In this document: piece by piece, positions 1 through 6,810 of the stretch
Layout of the letters: every line of letters starts with the position of its first letter
Position numbering within the stretch: the first letter of the stretch is position 1
Assembly (NCBI GenBank): GCA_029959615.1
Contig: JASCOD010000006.1
Location: 1-64,000, forward strand
DNA: 64,000 nt
Reading direction: 5' to 3'
Source of the DNA: Flavobacteriaceae bacterium PS02338
GTDB taxonomy: Bacteria; Bacteroidota; Bacteroidia; Sphingobacteriales; Sphingobacteriaceae
Program-made: the position numbers and the translations under genes
Notes under the pieces: generated by a model
What the model was told of the DNA's origin: nothing
The model's input: only the letters and a program-made list of their open reading frames with translations
The model's database searches: none

Positions 1-1310
1 GGGACCTCTGGGATATTTTTAGTGAATTTATTGGGTGGGTAGGCAGTTTGTTTGGAATGTCGGAGCGCTACTATGATCCCTATGATTATGGTTGGGAATG
101 GCGATTAACACCCAACTTCGACTGGTTGACTGGAGGTGGCGGAGGAGGTGGCGGCGATGGTTACACCGGGGCCGGATATCCGATCTACGACGACTACCTG
201 CCTGGCTATCGTCCAGCTGATGTTTTTCCGTATGAATATCCCGGAAATGATCCTTATACCCCATATCCCGGTGGGCCTAATTTTGTAACACCCGTATATA
301 GTACATCTGTTACTTATCTAATCAATAACCTTGGTCTTACACAGGAACAAATAGCGTTTTTGACTGATAGAGATGATATAGCGCAGGCAATAGAAAGTTA
401 TTTGCTGGCTAATGGACTGAGCTTAGACAACAAGGACTTTGCCAAATGGGCGGTGGGGTATTTGAAAGAAAACCCTAATGAGGATGTTTCAGTATTAATA
501 TCGGCTGGAATTTCTATATATTATACTGATGCAGAAATGGAAGCTATTGTTAACTCAATGACGGATCCAATAACTGGAAATGGAGTTGAGTTATATTTAA
601 TATTGAAGCATAAAGGATCTAAGCTTTTTGAATTAAGTAGATATAGCAAAGCAATAAATAGCATAGAAGCGGGCGATTATACCTTAACACCCCACTATGA
701 TAGGACAGGTAAGCTGGTCTTTTATACGGGGAGTAGATTAAGTTCATCTAAGGCGAGAAACGGTATCGAGTATATTGTAAAGCCAGATCAGCTTAATAAT
801 TTTAGGAGCAATGTAGGTTATTACACCGAAGCTGCCAGTTTGGTTTACATGAATGGAATACCAAGTAAAGGCATGATACAGATAATGGCGGGGGATAGAG
901 TAAGTGGTTTGCTAAATATGTGGGGAGATGCACTAAAGACTCCTGAGTATTGGGCTTATCTCATTAGTAGCTTTTTGCTTAACCCTTCACATCCAAATGT
1001 ACGTTCAGCAATTGATGATGCCATCCCTACTGGTGCGCCTTACACTAAATCTACTCTTGAGCTAGGTCGAAGAATGCACGCTGAATATAAGCTAGCAGAT
1101 CAAGTACCTAATTTAGCTATCAAGGAATATAGAGACATTTCAGGTATTCGACCAGATTTTGTAGATTTCAGGACTAGAACTATTTTTGAGCTAAAACCGA
1201 ATAATCCTAGACAGATAACTCAAGGAAATGCTCAATTAGCAAAATACAAAAAAGCTTTTGAGGCAAAATATCCAGGGACTACTTGGAAAACAGTGTTGGA
1301 TTTATACTAG
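1..1310 (+). CDS. Polymorphic toxin, C-terminal part (5' end outside window)
   Basis: The reading frame is open to the left edge (first whole codon at 3), so this is the end of a longer protein; a TTG at 48 is not a convincing start. The visible part has a Tyr/Asp-rich stretch, a Gly-rich linker (eight Gly, about residue 45), a helical middle region, and a C-terminal domain with a Pro-Asp ('RPDFVD') followed by 'FELKP'. That D...ExK spacing is the signature of the PD-(D/E)XK nuclease fold found as the tip of polymorphic toxins. The stop at 1308-1310 is 5 nt before a DUF4304 gene, the usual toxin-immunity order. The sequence shows the motif and the order; nuclease activity and export are inferred. 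The delivery domain cannot be seen. Confidence 0.7.
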   Translation, partial: DLWDIFSEFIGWVGSLFGMSERYYDPYDYGWEWRLTPNFDWLTGGGGGGGGDGYTGAGYPIYDDYLPGYRPADVFPYEYPGNDPYTPYPGGPNFVTPVYSTSVTYLINNLGLTQEQIAFLTDRDDIAQAIESYLLANGLSLDNKDFAKWAVGYLKENPNEDVSVLISAGISIYYTDAEMEAIVNSMTDPITGNGVELYLILKHKGSKLFELSRYSKAINSIEAGDYTLTPHYDRTGKLVFYTGSRLSSSKARNGIEYIVKPDQLNNFRSNVGYYTEAASLVYMNGIPSKGMIQIMAGDRVSGLLNMWGDALKTPEYWAYLISSFLLNPSHPNVRSAIDDAIPTGAPYTKSTLELGRRMHAEYKLADQVPNLAIKEYRDISGIRPDFVDFRTRTIFELKPNNPRQITQGNAQLAKYKKAFEAKYPGTTWKTVLDLY

Positions 1311-1315
1311 AAGCA

Positions 1316-1768
1316 ATGGAAAAAAAAGATTTAATGAATTTATTGGACAGCTTGCTTACTCCGATAGGTTTCAAAAGAAAAGGGAATAATTGGGTTATTA
1401 ATGGAGATGAAGTTAATCGAATAATTAATCTTCAAAAGTCTCAATACGGAAATTCTTTTTACATAAATTATGGATACATTTTAAATAGCCTCCCATTAAA
1501 TGGATTTGTTAACCATGTAAGTAATCGTTTGGGGTCTGAAGACAAAATTGAACAGAACAGAATTACTAATCTATTAAATCTTTCGAATGACATTGAAAAA
1601 GAAAAGAGGATAGAAGAGTTAACAACTCTAATGAAAGAAAAAGTTATTAATAAAATTCAGTATGTTAAAACAGAAAGTGACCTTTTGGAAGCTCTCAAAA
1701 ATATGAAATATTTATATACAGTTCCGCCTTTTGTATTGGAACATTTCAATATGTCTTTTGAATGGTAA
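1316..1768 (+). CDS. DUF4304-type protein, probable immunity protein
   Basis: About 150 residues. 'GFKRKGNNWV' and 'NLQKSQYGNSFYINYGY' match the DUF4304 family pattern (hydrophobic helix, GF-K-KG, then LQKS and a short beta hairpin). An open frame from a TTG at 1283 overlaps the toxin end, but the ATG at 1316 fits better: the paralogue at 2391 begins with the same MEKKDL. No signal peptide, so cytoplasmic. It lies 5 nt after the toxin gene, which suggests that it neutralises that toxin; this is inference from position, since DUF4304 has no proven activity that I know of. Confidence 0.7.
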   Translation: MEKKDLMNLLDSLLTPIGFKRKGNNWVINGDEVNRIINLQKSQYGNSFYINYGYILNSLPLNGFVNHVSNRLGSEDKIEQNRITNLLNLSNDIEKEKRIEELTTLMKEKVINKIQYVKTESDLLEALKNMKYLYTVPPFVLEHFNMSFEW

Positions 1769-1783
1769 TTAACTTTCTAGTGA

Positions 1784-1813
1784 AGTCTAGCGAAAGTATT
1801 AGATTTATACTAG
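1784..1813 (+). pseudogene. Toxin-tip scar 1 (…KVLDLY stop)
   Basis: Nine codons read SLAKVLDLY-stop, with an in-frame stop just before them. The last five residues and the stop equal the end of the toxin at 1296-1310 and of the scar at 2359-2385. An ATG follows 9 nt after the stop, as at the intact toxin-immunity junction. It is best read as the leftover end of a displaced toxin tip. The match is short, but three copies in 1.1 kb in the same context make chance unlikely. Confidence 0.55.
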
Positions 1814-1822
1814 TAAAATACT

Positions 1823-1893
1823 ATGGAATTTAAAAAAAAATATTTGGTGCAGTTGCACAAGAGCATGGTTTAAGTTATATAGAAATATGGTAA
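1823..1893 (+). pseudogene. Fragment of a small gene after scar 1
   Basis: From the ATG at 1823 the frame gives 16 codons and a stop. A run of nine A (1832-1840) follows the third codon; one extra A would open a frame reading KIFGAVAQEHGLSYIEIW to the stop at 1891. It may be the 5' end of a former immunity gene that followed the scar at 1784-1813. No homology can be named. Confidence 0.3.
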
Positions 1894-1904
1894 AGGGGGA
1901 ACTA

Positions 1905-2336
1905 ATGATGAAGATGATGTTAGCAATATTATTGATGATAATAATAAGTAGCTCATGTGCTTTCCAGAAGAGCGCAACGTTGTATGGCATATCTTATAAA
2001 ACAAAAGTTTTTAAGAATTATGGAGACTATGAAATTTGGTATGTTTCAGAGTTATATCGCCATAATAATAAAAATATGTTTACTATGACTGTTAAGGGGC
2101 TTAGAAATGATTCGGTGGTAATGGTTGCTAAGAAAAGGATTTTGGAAGACAAAATTATCGTAACGGAGATTTACACAAATGTTGAGGATGTTGACTCAAT
2201 AGTGCGTACGATGTATTTTAAAAATGGAGTTTATCTAGAATCAACTTATAAAAGTTATTATAACAATAAGTGGCTACCTAATAGGATTAATATAAATGAT
2301 CCAGAAATACAAAAAATCTTACCTAAGAAAAATTAG
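1905..2336 (+). CDS. Small lipoprotein, unknown function
   Basis: About 143 residues. A hydrophobic N-terminus (LAILLMIIISSSC) ends in a Cys that fits a lipoprotein signal. The frame opens at 1887, but AAAGGGGGA at 1892-1900 is placed to serve the ATG at 1905 (or 1908). The mature part is rich in beta-type residues and resembles no family I recognise. It sits between toxin-tip scar 1 and scar 2, so it may be an immunity protein for a toxin acting in the envelope, or cargo. No paralogue in the window. Confidence 0.55.
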   Translation: MMKMMLAILLMIIISSSCAFQKSATLYGISYKTKVFKNYGDYEIWYVSELYRHNNKNMFTMTVKGLRNDSVVMVAKKRILEDKIIVTEIYTNVEDVDSIVRTMYFKNGVYLESTYKSYYNNKWLPNRININDPEIQKILPKKN

Positions 2337-2358
2337 AAGAAAACTGAATAGGTGAAAC

Positions 2359-2385
2359 TGGAATACGGTATTAGATTTATACTAA
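2359..2385 (+). pseudogene. Toxin-tip scar 2 (WNTVLDLY stop)
   Basis: Eight codons and a stop read WNTVLDLY, against WKTVLDLY at the end of the toxin (1284-1310). Codons differ at synonymous places (GTA TTA for GTG TTG), so this is a diverged homologue and not a recent copy. The stop is 5 nt before the ATG of the second DUF4304 gene, the same spacing as at the intact junction. Confidence 0.65.
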
Positions 2386-2390
2386 AGTTT

Positions 2391-2837
2391 ATGGAAAAAA
2401 AAGATTTAATCCTTTTGTTAGATCATTTGTTAATTCCTATAGGATTTAAAAGGAAAGGAAATTCCTGGGTGATAAATGATGTTGAAATAACCAAAATCGT
2501 TAATCTACAGAAGTCCCAATATAACCACTCTTTTTACATTAATTATGGTTATATTATAAAAGCAATTCCCTTGGATGGAATGATGATGCATATATATAAT
2601 AGACTTTCCTCTTCTGATAGTTTTCAAAATGAAAGAATTACTTCTCTCCTTGATCTCGAAAATGAAATTTCAGATGAGGAAAGAAAAGTAGATCTTATTG
2701 ACGTAATCAAAAGGAATATGATTGCTCAATTAGTAAAGATAAATACCGAAGAAGATATGCTTTCCAATTTAAAACAAAGAGATCAATTAAATGATATTCC
2801 ATTAGTTGTGAAAAGATATTTTGACTTACCAATATGA
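2391..2837 (+). CDS. Second DUF4304-type protein, orphan immunity protein
   Basis: A paralogue of the gene at 1316: both start MEKKDL, both carry GFKRKGN-WVIN and VNLQKSQY--SFYINYGY, and both have the same length. A GTG at 2352 would add 13 residues, but those codons overlap the toxin-tip scar in another frame, so the ATG at 2391 is chosen. The toxin that this protein matched is gone apart from the scar. It probably protects against kin that still carry that tip, an inference from gene order. Confidence 0.7.
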   Translation: MEKKDLILLLDHLLIPIGFKRKGNSWVINDVEITKIVNLQKSQYNHSFYINYGYIIKAIPLDGMMMHIYNRLSSSDSFQNERITSLLDLENEISDEERKVDLIDVIKRNMIAQLVKINTEEDMLSNLKQRDQLNDIPLVVKRYFDLPI

Positions 2838-2994
2838 TAATGTAAGTAATGAGATATAGGAAATAAGACTATATAATTTAATGAGTACAAATTGCATATC
2901 ATTAGCTCTGTTTCTAGCCATGTTTGGTTTTTTCCAATTCAACCATTAGAACTAGCTACCGCACAGGGTTGGTTGAGGTATTACAGTATATAGA

Positions 2995-3543
2995 ATGAAA
3001 AGAAATGTCCTTTTAGTATTTTACCCATTTATATTTTTTGCGTGTCACTCAGTTGATACGAAAAACAATATGCTAACGAGAGATGATACTACTGAAATTG
3101 TTAGCGTTAGTCTTAATGGTAAAGAATTTTCAAAAGAAAATTTGGATGTAGATGCGCTATATTTTCTGAGAAATAATTTATTTAATCAAAGTTTTCTAAA
3201 AGCTAAGAGTCGCTTTAAAATATCATCTTTGCCATATAATTCTCAATCTAGAATGGCCAACATTGGCCTTTCCTATCCATATGATGGTAGGCAAAGATTA
3301 AGTGTTTTTAAGTTTGATTATAAGAATGATACGGTAAAAGTAGGTATGTATGAACATGGAGGGAATTTGTTTTATGAGACTGGGCTAGGACTAAAAAAAG
3401 GGAAGTGGATAATTTTAAAACAAAGAGCTTTTAGTGGTGGTAGGATAGGTAAATTTGAATTTGAAAACGAAGAATGGTACAAGGATCTTAAAAAGAAAAT
3501 AAAACCTCATCAACCAATGTTTCCTCCTCCTGAGTCAAATTAA
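2995..3543 (+). CDS. Putative lipoprotein, unknown function
   Basis: 182 residues. The N-terminus MKRNVLLVFYPFIFFAC gives a lipoprotein signal with Cys at residue 17. The mature part has no motif I know and ends in a basic, Pro-rich tail (KPHQPMFPPPES). It follows the second DUF4304 gene after 157 nt without a clear promoter. It belongs to a run of four small lipoprotein genes in the toxin/immunity island, which is the only hint of a role. Confidence 0.55.
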   Translation: MKRNVLLVFYPFIFFACHSVDTKNNMLTRDDTTEIVSVSLNGKEFSKENLDVDALYFLRNNLFNQSFLKAKSRFKISSLPYNSQSRMANIGLSYPYDGRQRLSVFKFDYKNDTVKVGMYEHGGNLFYETGLGLKKGKWIILKQRAFSGGRIGKFEFENEEWYKDLKKKIKPHQPMFPPPESN

Positions 3544-3618
3544 TGGGTATATAGTTCTGCAAGTAATATTTTGGGGTTAAGAACTTATTGCGGAATATTC
3601 GAAAAGTTTACTGTTTAG

Positions 3619-3660
3619 TGTGTTTGTGTCATGGTAATCACACCAATCAAAGGGGGAAAG
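3619..3660 (+). repeat. Intergenic repeat, copy 1 (ATGGTAATCACACC core)
   Basis: About 40 nt that match 4773-4814 with mostly transition differences (GTGTTT…ATGGTRATCAYACCRAYCARAGGGGAAA). In one frame both copies encode a similar peptide, VMVITPIKGGK here and SMVIIPTRGEIK there, with a stop shortly upstream of copy 1. They may be remains of another toxin tail or a shared regulatory stretch. Confidence 0.4.
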
Positions 3661-3679
3661 CATAAAAAAAAATAGTGTT

Positions 3680-4264
3680 ATGAACAAGCTATTAATTTTA
3701 TCTTTAGTTCTATTGTTTTGCCATTGTGCTCCCAAACAAAAGGAGATGCCAAAAGATAAAGAACCACTCATGAATACGATAATTGGTTTTTTAAATTGGC
3801 ACAAAAAAGGTGGGGCATATAAATCTGGAGAGTATTATTTCGTAATTAGACATAATGGTAGTGGTAACTTAAAAAACTATTTTGATAAAGATAGTTTATC
3901 GTTGTACTATAATAATTTTAGAAAGAGCGGTTTTGTTTCTGAAGAATATATAGGAGAGCTTAAGAAATATTACAATTATTATGAACAATTTCTTCCAAAT
4001 CAATTAAAGAAAGGTGAGTTAGTAAAAATTGATGGGCTAGATAATGATGATGTGTTAAATACTTTTGAACCTGAAGCAGTGTTGGATAATTTGAATAAGG
4101 CAAAAGTTACTCAATTACTTGTTATCTATAATAAGGCTTTGGTGGGAGTAGAGTTTCAGGAGAATGTTAAAATGGTTTTTCAGTTGAGTAAAATCAATAG
4201 TAAGTGGTTGATAGACTATGTTGGTCCAAATAATACTGATGAAAATAGTTTTTTTAGACAGTAA
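3680..4264 (+). CDS. Putative lipoprotein, unknown function
   Basis: 194 residues. MNKLLILSLVLLFCHC is a lipoprotein signal with Cys at 14 or 16. The mature part has a helical region with Tyr/Phe-rich repeats (YFDKDSLSLYYNNF), then 'DGLDNDDVLNTFEPEAV' and a C-terminal beta region. The layout faintly resembles DUF3828-type lipoproteins, but I cannot confirm it. It is flanked by the two copies of the repeat at 3619 and 4773, again as a cassette-like unit in the island. Confidence 0.55.
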   Translation: MNKLLILSLVLLFCHCAPKQKEMPKDKEPLMNTIIGFLNWHKKGGAYKSGEYYFVIRHNGSGNLKNYFDKDSLSLYYNNFRKSGFVSEEYIGELKKYYNYYEQFLPNQLKKGELVKIDGLDNDDVLNTFEPEAVLDNLNKAKVTQLLVIYNKALVGVEFQENVKMVFQLSKINSKWLIDYVGPNNTDENSFFRQ

Positions 4265-4378
4265 ATTGAGCAGAAAAAGTAAGATTTCTAGATAATACAG
4301 TTGCTAGAGGTTCTGATTTTAAATCAGCCTTTTGTCATACGTGTTGTTGTTAAAAATAGACTGTTTGGGGACTTTAAA

Positions 4379-4774
4379 ATGAGAAAATATTTTTGTATTC
4401 TAATTACCTTACTAATATACTTTTCTTGTAAAAACAAAGAAATTTCATTTATTGCATTAAATCAATTTGATAATGTTGATACCATTTACTCTCAAGGACA
4501 TACATTTATTAATAAGCAGTTATACTATATAGTTGATAATTATCATGATGGCGATCAGGTGGTAATGGCTATAGATAGCTGTGCTAAGGCAGTAGCAGGA
4601 GAAAATATAGGTAAGTTCACTACCTATACAATTATATTTTATAAGTCTTCTGATGTCACGAATGTTTTGAATTTAAAGAAAAATCCAAGGGATATTGATA
4701 GGTACTCTCAAGAAAATGACTTGCTTTTTGCGTACAAATGGGTAAATGGCAAGTTTGCTGGGAAAAGTTACTAG
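4379..4774 (+). CDS. Small lipoprotein, unknown function
   Basis: 131 residues from the ATG at 4379 (MRKYFCILITLLIYFSC), which gives a clean lipoprotein signal; a longer frame from 4301 would put 26 non-signal residues in front of it. The mature part has no motif I recognise. It lies 114 nt after the lipoprotein gene at 3680, same strand, and its stop touches the second copy of the intergenic repeat. Confidence 0.5.
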   Translation: MRKYFCILITLLIYFSCKNKEISFIALNQFDNVDTIYSQGHTFINKQLYYIVDNYHDGDQVVMAIDSCAKAVAGENIGKFTTYTIIFYKSSDVTNVLNLKKNPRDIDRYSQENDLLFAYKWVNGKFAGKSY

Positions 4775-4818
4775 TGTTTATAGTATGGTGATCATACCGA
4801 CCAGAGGGGAAATCAAGC
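4773..4818 (+). repeat. Intergenic repeat, copy 2 (ATGGTGATCATACC core)
   Basis: Partner of 3619-3660. It begins inside the stop codon of the lipoprotein gene at 4379. The pair brackets the lipoprotein genes at 3680 and 4379, so it could mark the edges of a cassette. Confidence 0.4.
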
Positions 4819-4877
4819 TAGATTACATCCATCATTCGTTTGTAGTGCTCAACTAATTGGGTTCGTGAAAGCGTTTA

Positions 4878-4985
4878 GCTCACCTGCGCAATCGCTTATG
4901 CTGCGCTGCGCTTGTGTAAAACATAGCTAAAGTCGTGCTGCGCACTTTTCCTTTAGCACATAAGCTCCGTTCGCAGGCGGTGAGC
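4878..4985. repeat. Structured intergenic repeat, copy A (nested hairpin)
   Basis: A chain of nested inverted repeats: GCTCACC 4878-4884 with GGTGAGC 4979-4985; GCTTATG 4894-4900 with CATAAGC 4959-4965; GCTAAAG 4926-4932 with CTTTAGC 4951-4957; GTGC 4935-4938 with GCAC 4942-4945. Positions 4911-4985 align with 5674-5745. In copy B the GCTAAAG/CTTTAGC stem is GTCAAAG/CTTTGAC, so the changed bases are compensated on both sides. This supports a real RNA or cruciform structure. Function unknown; the 269-nt gap holds no gene. Confidence 0.65.
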
Positions 4986-5043
4986 ACTGTTGTTTGTAAC
5001 TATCAAATGGAAGTGCTAGATTAGAAATATTAATAGCTCTACC

Positions 5044-5637
5044 ATGCTTAAACCTTACTCGAATAGAAAATATTTCTCTGTTTACTTACTTGTGATATCA
5101 ATATTTTCTGTTGGTTGTATAAACGACGTTAGAAGAATGGAAAACGACACACTGGAATTAGACAGCATATCTTTTGATAGTCTATTGGTCAAATCTTACG
5201 ACTATCTATATGCACAACAAGACAGTTGCGAAAAAATATATGGTATTGGATCTTTTCAAAATTGGTACTACGACCAATTTACAGGAGAACTTTCTTTTAG
5301 TAACGACAGCGTTAAAAAGCTCATCATTGATTACGAGGAAGTTGGTTCTGTATCTTTGAAAACTAATACTTGGCTTTGGGCATGGGCTAATCCACATCTA
5401 GAGGAAAAGGTGAAGGGTGAGATTGGAAAAGTCAAATCTTATGGAGAGAGCAGAGGTTTCAAAAAGCTTATTGATCGGAAATGGACGGCAGATGAAATAG
5501 ATGGGTGGGAAATGACTGCTATAGCTGCATATCTTCTAAAGGCAAAGGGGGCTTATAGAGTGCCTTCAAAGGACAAGAAGTTATTCTCCTTTATGATTTT
5601 CAAAAGTATCAAGTGGGCTGATACTACAATTAAATAG
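5044..5637 (+). CDS. DUF6882-like lipoprotein
   Basis: 197 residues; signal ending VISIFSVGC gives a lipoprotein Cys near residue 25. The motifs 'WYYDQFTGELSFSND', 'GSVSLKTNTWLWAWANP' and 'GWEMTAIAAYLLKAKGAYR' follow the pattern of the DUF6882 family. I recognise the pattern but cannot check it here. The function of that family is unknown. The gene sits between the two copies of the structured repeat (4878-4985, 5674-5745), which makes it look like a cassette of its own in the toxin/immunity island. Confidence 0.6.
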   Translation: MLKPYSNRKYFSVYLLVISIFSVGCINDVRRMENDTLELDSISFDSLLVKSYDYLYAQQDSCEKIYGIGSFQNWYYDQFTGELSFSNDSVKKLIIDYEEVGSVSLKTNTWLWAWANPHLEEKVKGEIGKVKSYGESRGFKKLIDRKWTADEIDGWEMTAIAAYLLKAKGAYRVPSKDKKLFSFMIFKSIKWADTTIK

Positions 5638-5673
5638 AATGCTTTCATTTAGTTTATATGATGTTGCTTTACT

Positions 5674-5745
5674 CTTGTAAAACATAGTCAAAGACGTGCT
5701 GTGTACTTTCCTTTGACACATGGACTCAGTTTGCAAGAAGTGAGC
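5674..5745. repeat. Structured intergenic repeat, copy B
   Basis: Diverged copy of 4911-4985: CTTGT-AAAACATAG, stem GTCAAAG 5687-5693 with CTTTGAC 5711-5717, inner GTGC 5696-5699 with GTAC 5703-5706 (one G-U pair), then TGAGC. The outer arms of copy A are lost. The 316-nt gap 5638-5953 holds this copy and the hairpin at 5890, and no gene. Confidence 0.6.
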
Positions 5746-5889
5746 GAAATGCTAGTTGCATAGATCAAAGACGTAGTGAGATATTATAAGATATAGAAGG
5801 CAATTTGATGGTATTTAGAATTTTATATACTTTTACCATAATTAATAAATACGCTACTCTCATTCGCTACTCTGCCCAGTTCTGAGCAA

Positions 5890-5914
5890 ATAAGCGCTAC
5901 AGTATAGCGCTTAT
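5890..5914. other. Perfect 10-bp hairpin before the SHOCT gene
   Basis: ATAAGCGCTA, loop CAGTA, TAGCGCTTAT. No U-tract follows on either strand, so it is not a plain terminator. It lies 40 nt before the ATG at 5954 and could be an operator or a 5' leader structure. Confidence 0.4.
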
Positions 5915-5953
5915 ATATCATTTGCAAAAAGAAATAAACAAACAAACCAATTT

Positions 5954-6664
5954 ATGAAACAAACAATTACCTTTTTAACTATTCTTTTGCTAAGTGTCAA
6001 TATTTATGCCCAAGAAAATATTGATTTATTGACATACACCAACACCCAAGACATTAATTTTTTTAACTCAATTAAAAATGGTACTCAAGTAAAAGAGTAT
6101 GTAACAGTTAGTAAGAATAGTGTAAAGATAGGTGACACTTTAATATTAGGGGCGCCTACTTCTGAAGAAATGAGCACTAGAACTTACTCAGGCAGTTATG
6201 GCACGAAATTAAGAGGAGGTGTGGCACAATCAAGAAGTACTTCTAAAAAAACTTACGAGTTTGTACAAATGGGAAGGCCTGCGGGATTTGGAAGTATTAT
6301 GGCTGCTATGAATGGCGATGCACAGAGTATGGCCGATAACAGTTTAAAGAATACTACCGTTATTGTAAATGAAATAAAAACCTATCATAGGGGCAGTAAG
6401 AATAAGCCTTTGTATGTTGTTATGGTTTTAGGAGAAATAAATGGTAGGGCTTTTGGTATAAATAAATATTTAAGTGTGATGGATACCGAGTTAGCAATTG
6501 AGTCTGGTGAAGTTTTATTGAAAAACAGAAAAATGACAAGAGATGAGGCCATTGCAAAATTAAAAGAAGCAAAAGAGTTGATGGGAATTGATATGATGAC
6601 TAAGGACGATTTTGAGGCATTAAAGAAAGAACTTGCACCAATTATTAACGCTAAAAACCAATAA
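5954..6664 (+). CDS. Secreted protein with C-terminal SHOCT-like domain
   Basis: 236 residues. The N-terminus MKQTITFLTILLLSVNIYAQ is a typical Bacteroidota signal peptide with cleavage near A19. The last 40 residues (TRDEAIAKLKEAKELMGIDM-TKDDFEALKKEL) have the pattern of the SHOCT domain, a short helical hairpin often found at protein ends. The middle has a Ser/Arg-rich loop around 'RGGVAQSRSTSKKTYE'. Function unknown. It stands alone, between the lipoprotein cluster and the DUF262 gene, so it may be a stand-alone envelope protein. Confidence 0.65.
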   Translation: MKQTITFLTILLLSVNIYAQENIDLLTYTNTQDINFFNSIKNGTQVKEYVTVSKNSVKIGDTLILGAPTSEEMSTRTYSGSYGTKLRGGVAQSRSTSKKTYEFVQMGRPAGFGSIMAAMNGDAQSMADNSLKNTTVIVNEIKTYHRGSKNKPLYVVMVLGEINGRAFGINKYLSVMDTELAIESGEVLLKNRKMTRDEAIAKLKEAKELMGIDMMTKDDFEALKKELAPIINAKNQ

Positions 6665-6810
6665 TAAAACTTTTTAATACAAGAAATCGCCAAAAGTGAG
6701 GCTGAACAGTTTTGACAGAAATTTTGTGTTAAAAATTGTCTCTTTCGTAATTTCTAAAAACGTTCACGGTAATACGAGAAAATGACACACCAACCATATA
6801 AAGATTAAGT

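Noticed and set aside
2838..2994. Open stretch of about 30 codons ending YYSI-stop (2880-2994), perhaps another toxin tail
   Set aside because: No second copy and no match to the toxin end; one short frame is not enough.
4301..4378. Longer N-terminus of the lipoprotein at 4379
   Set aside because: The internal ATG gives a clean lipoprotein signal; the extension would hide it.
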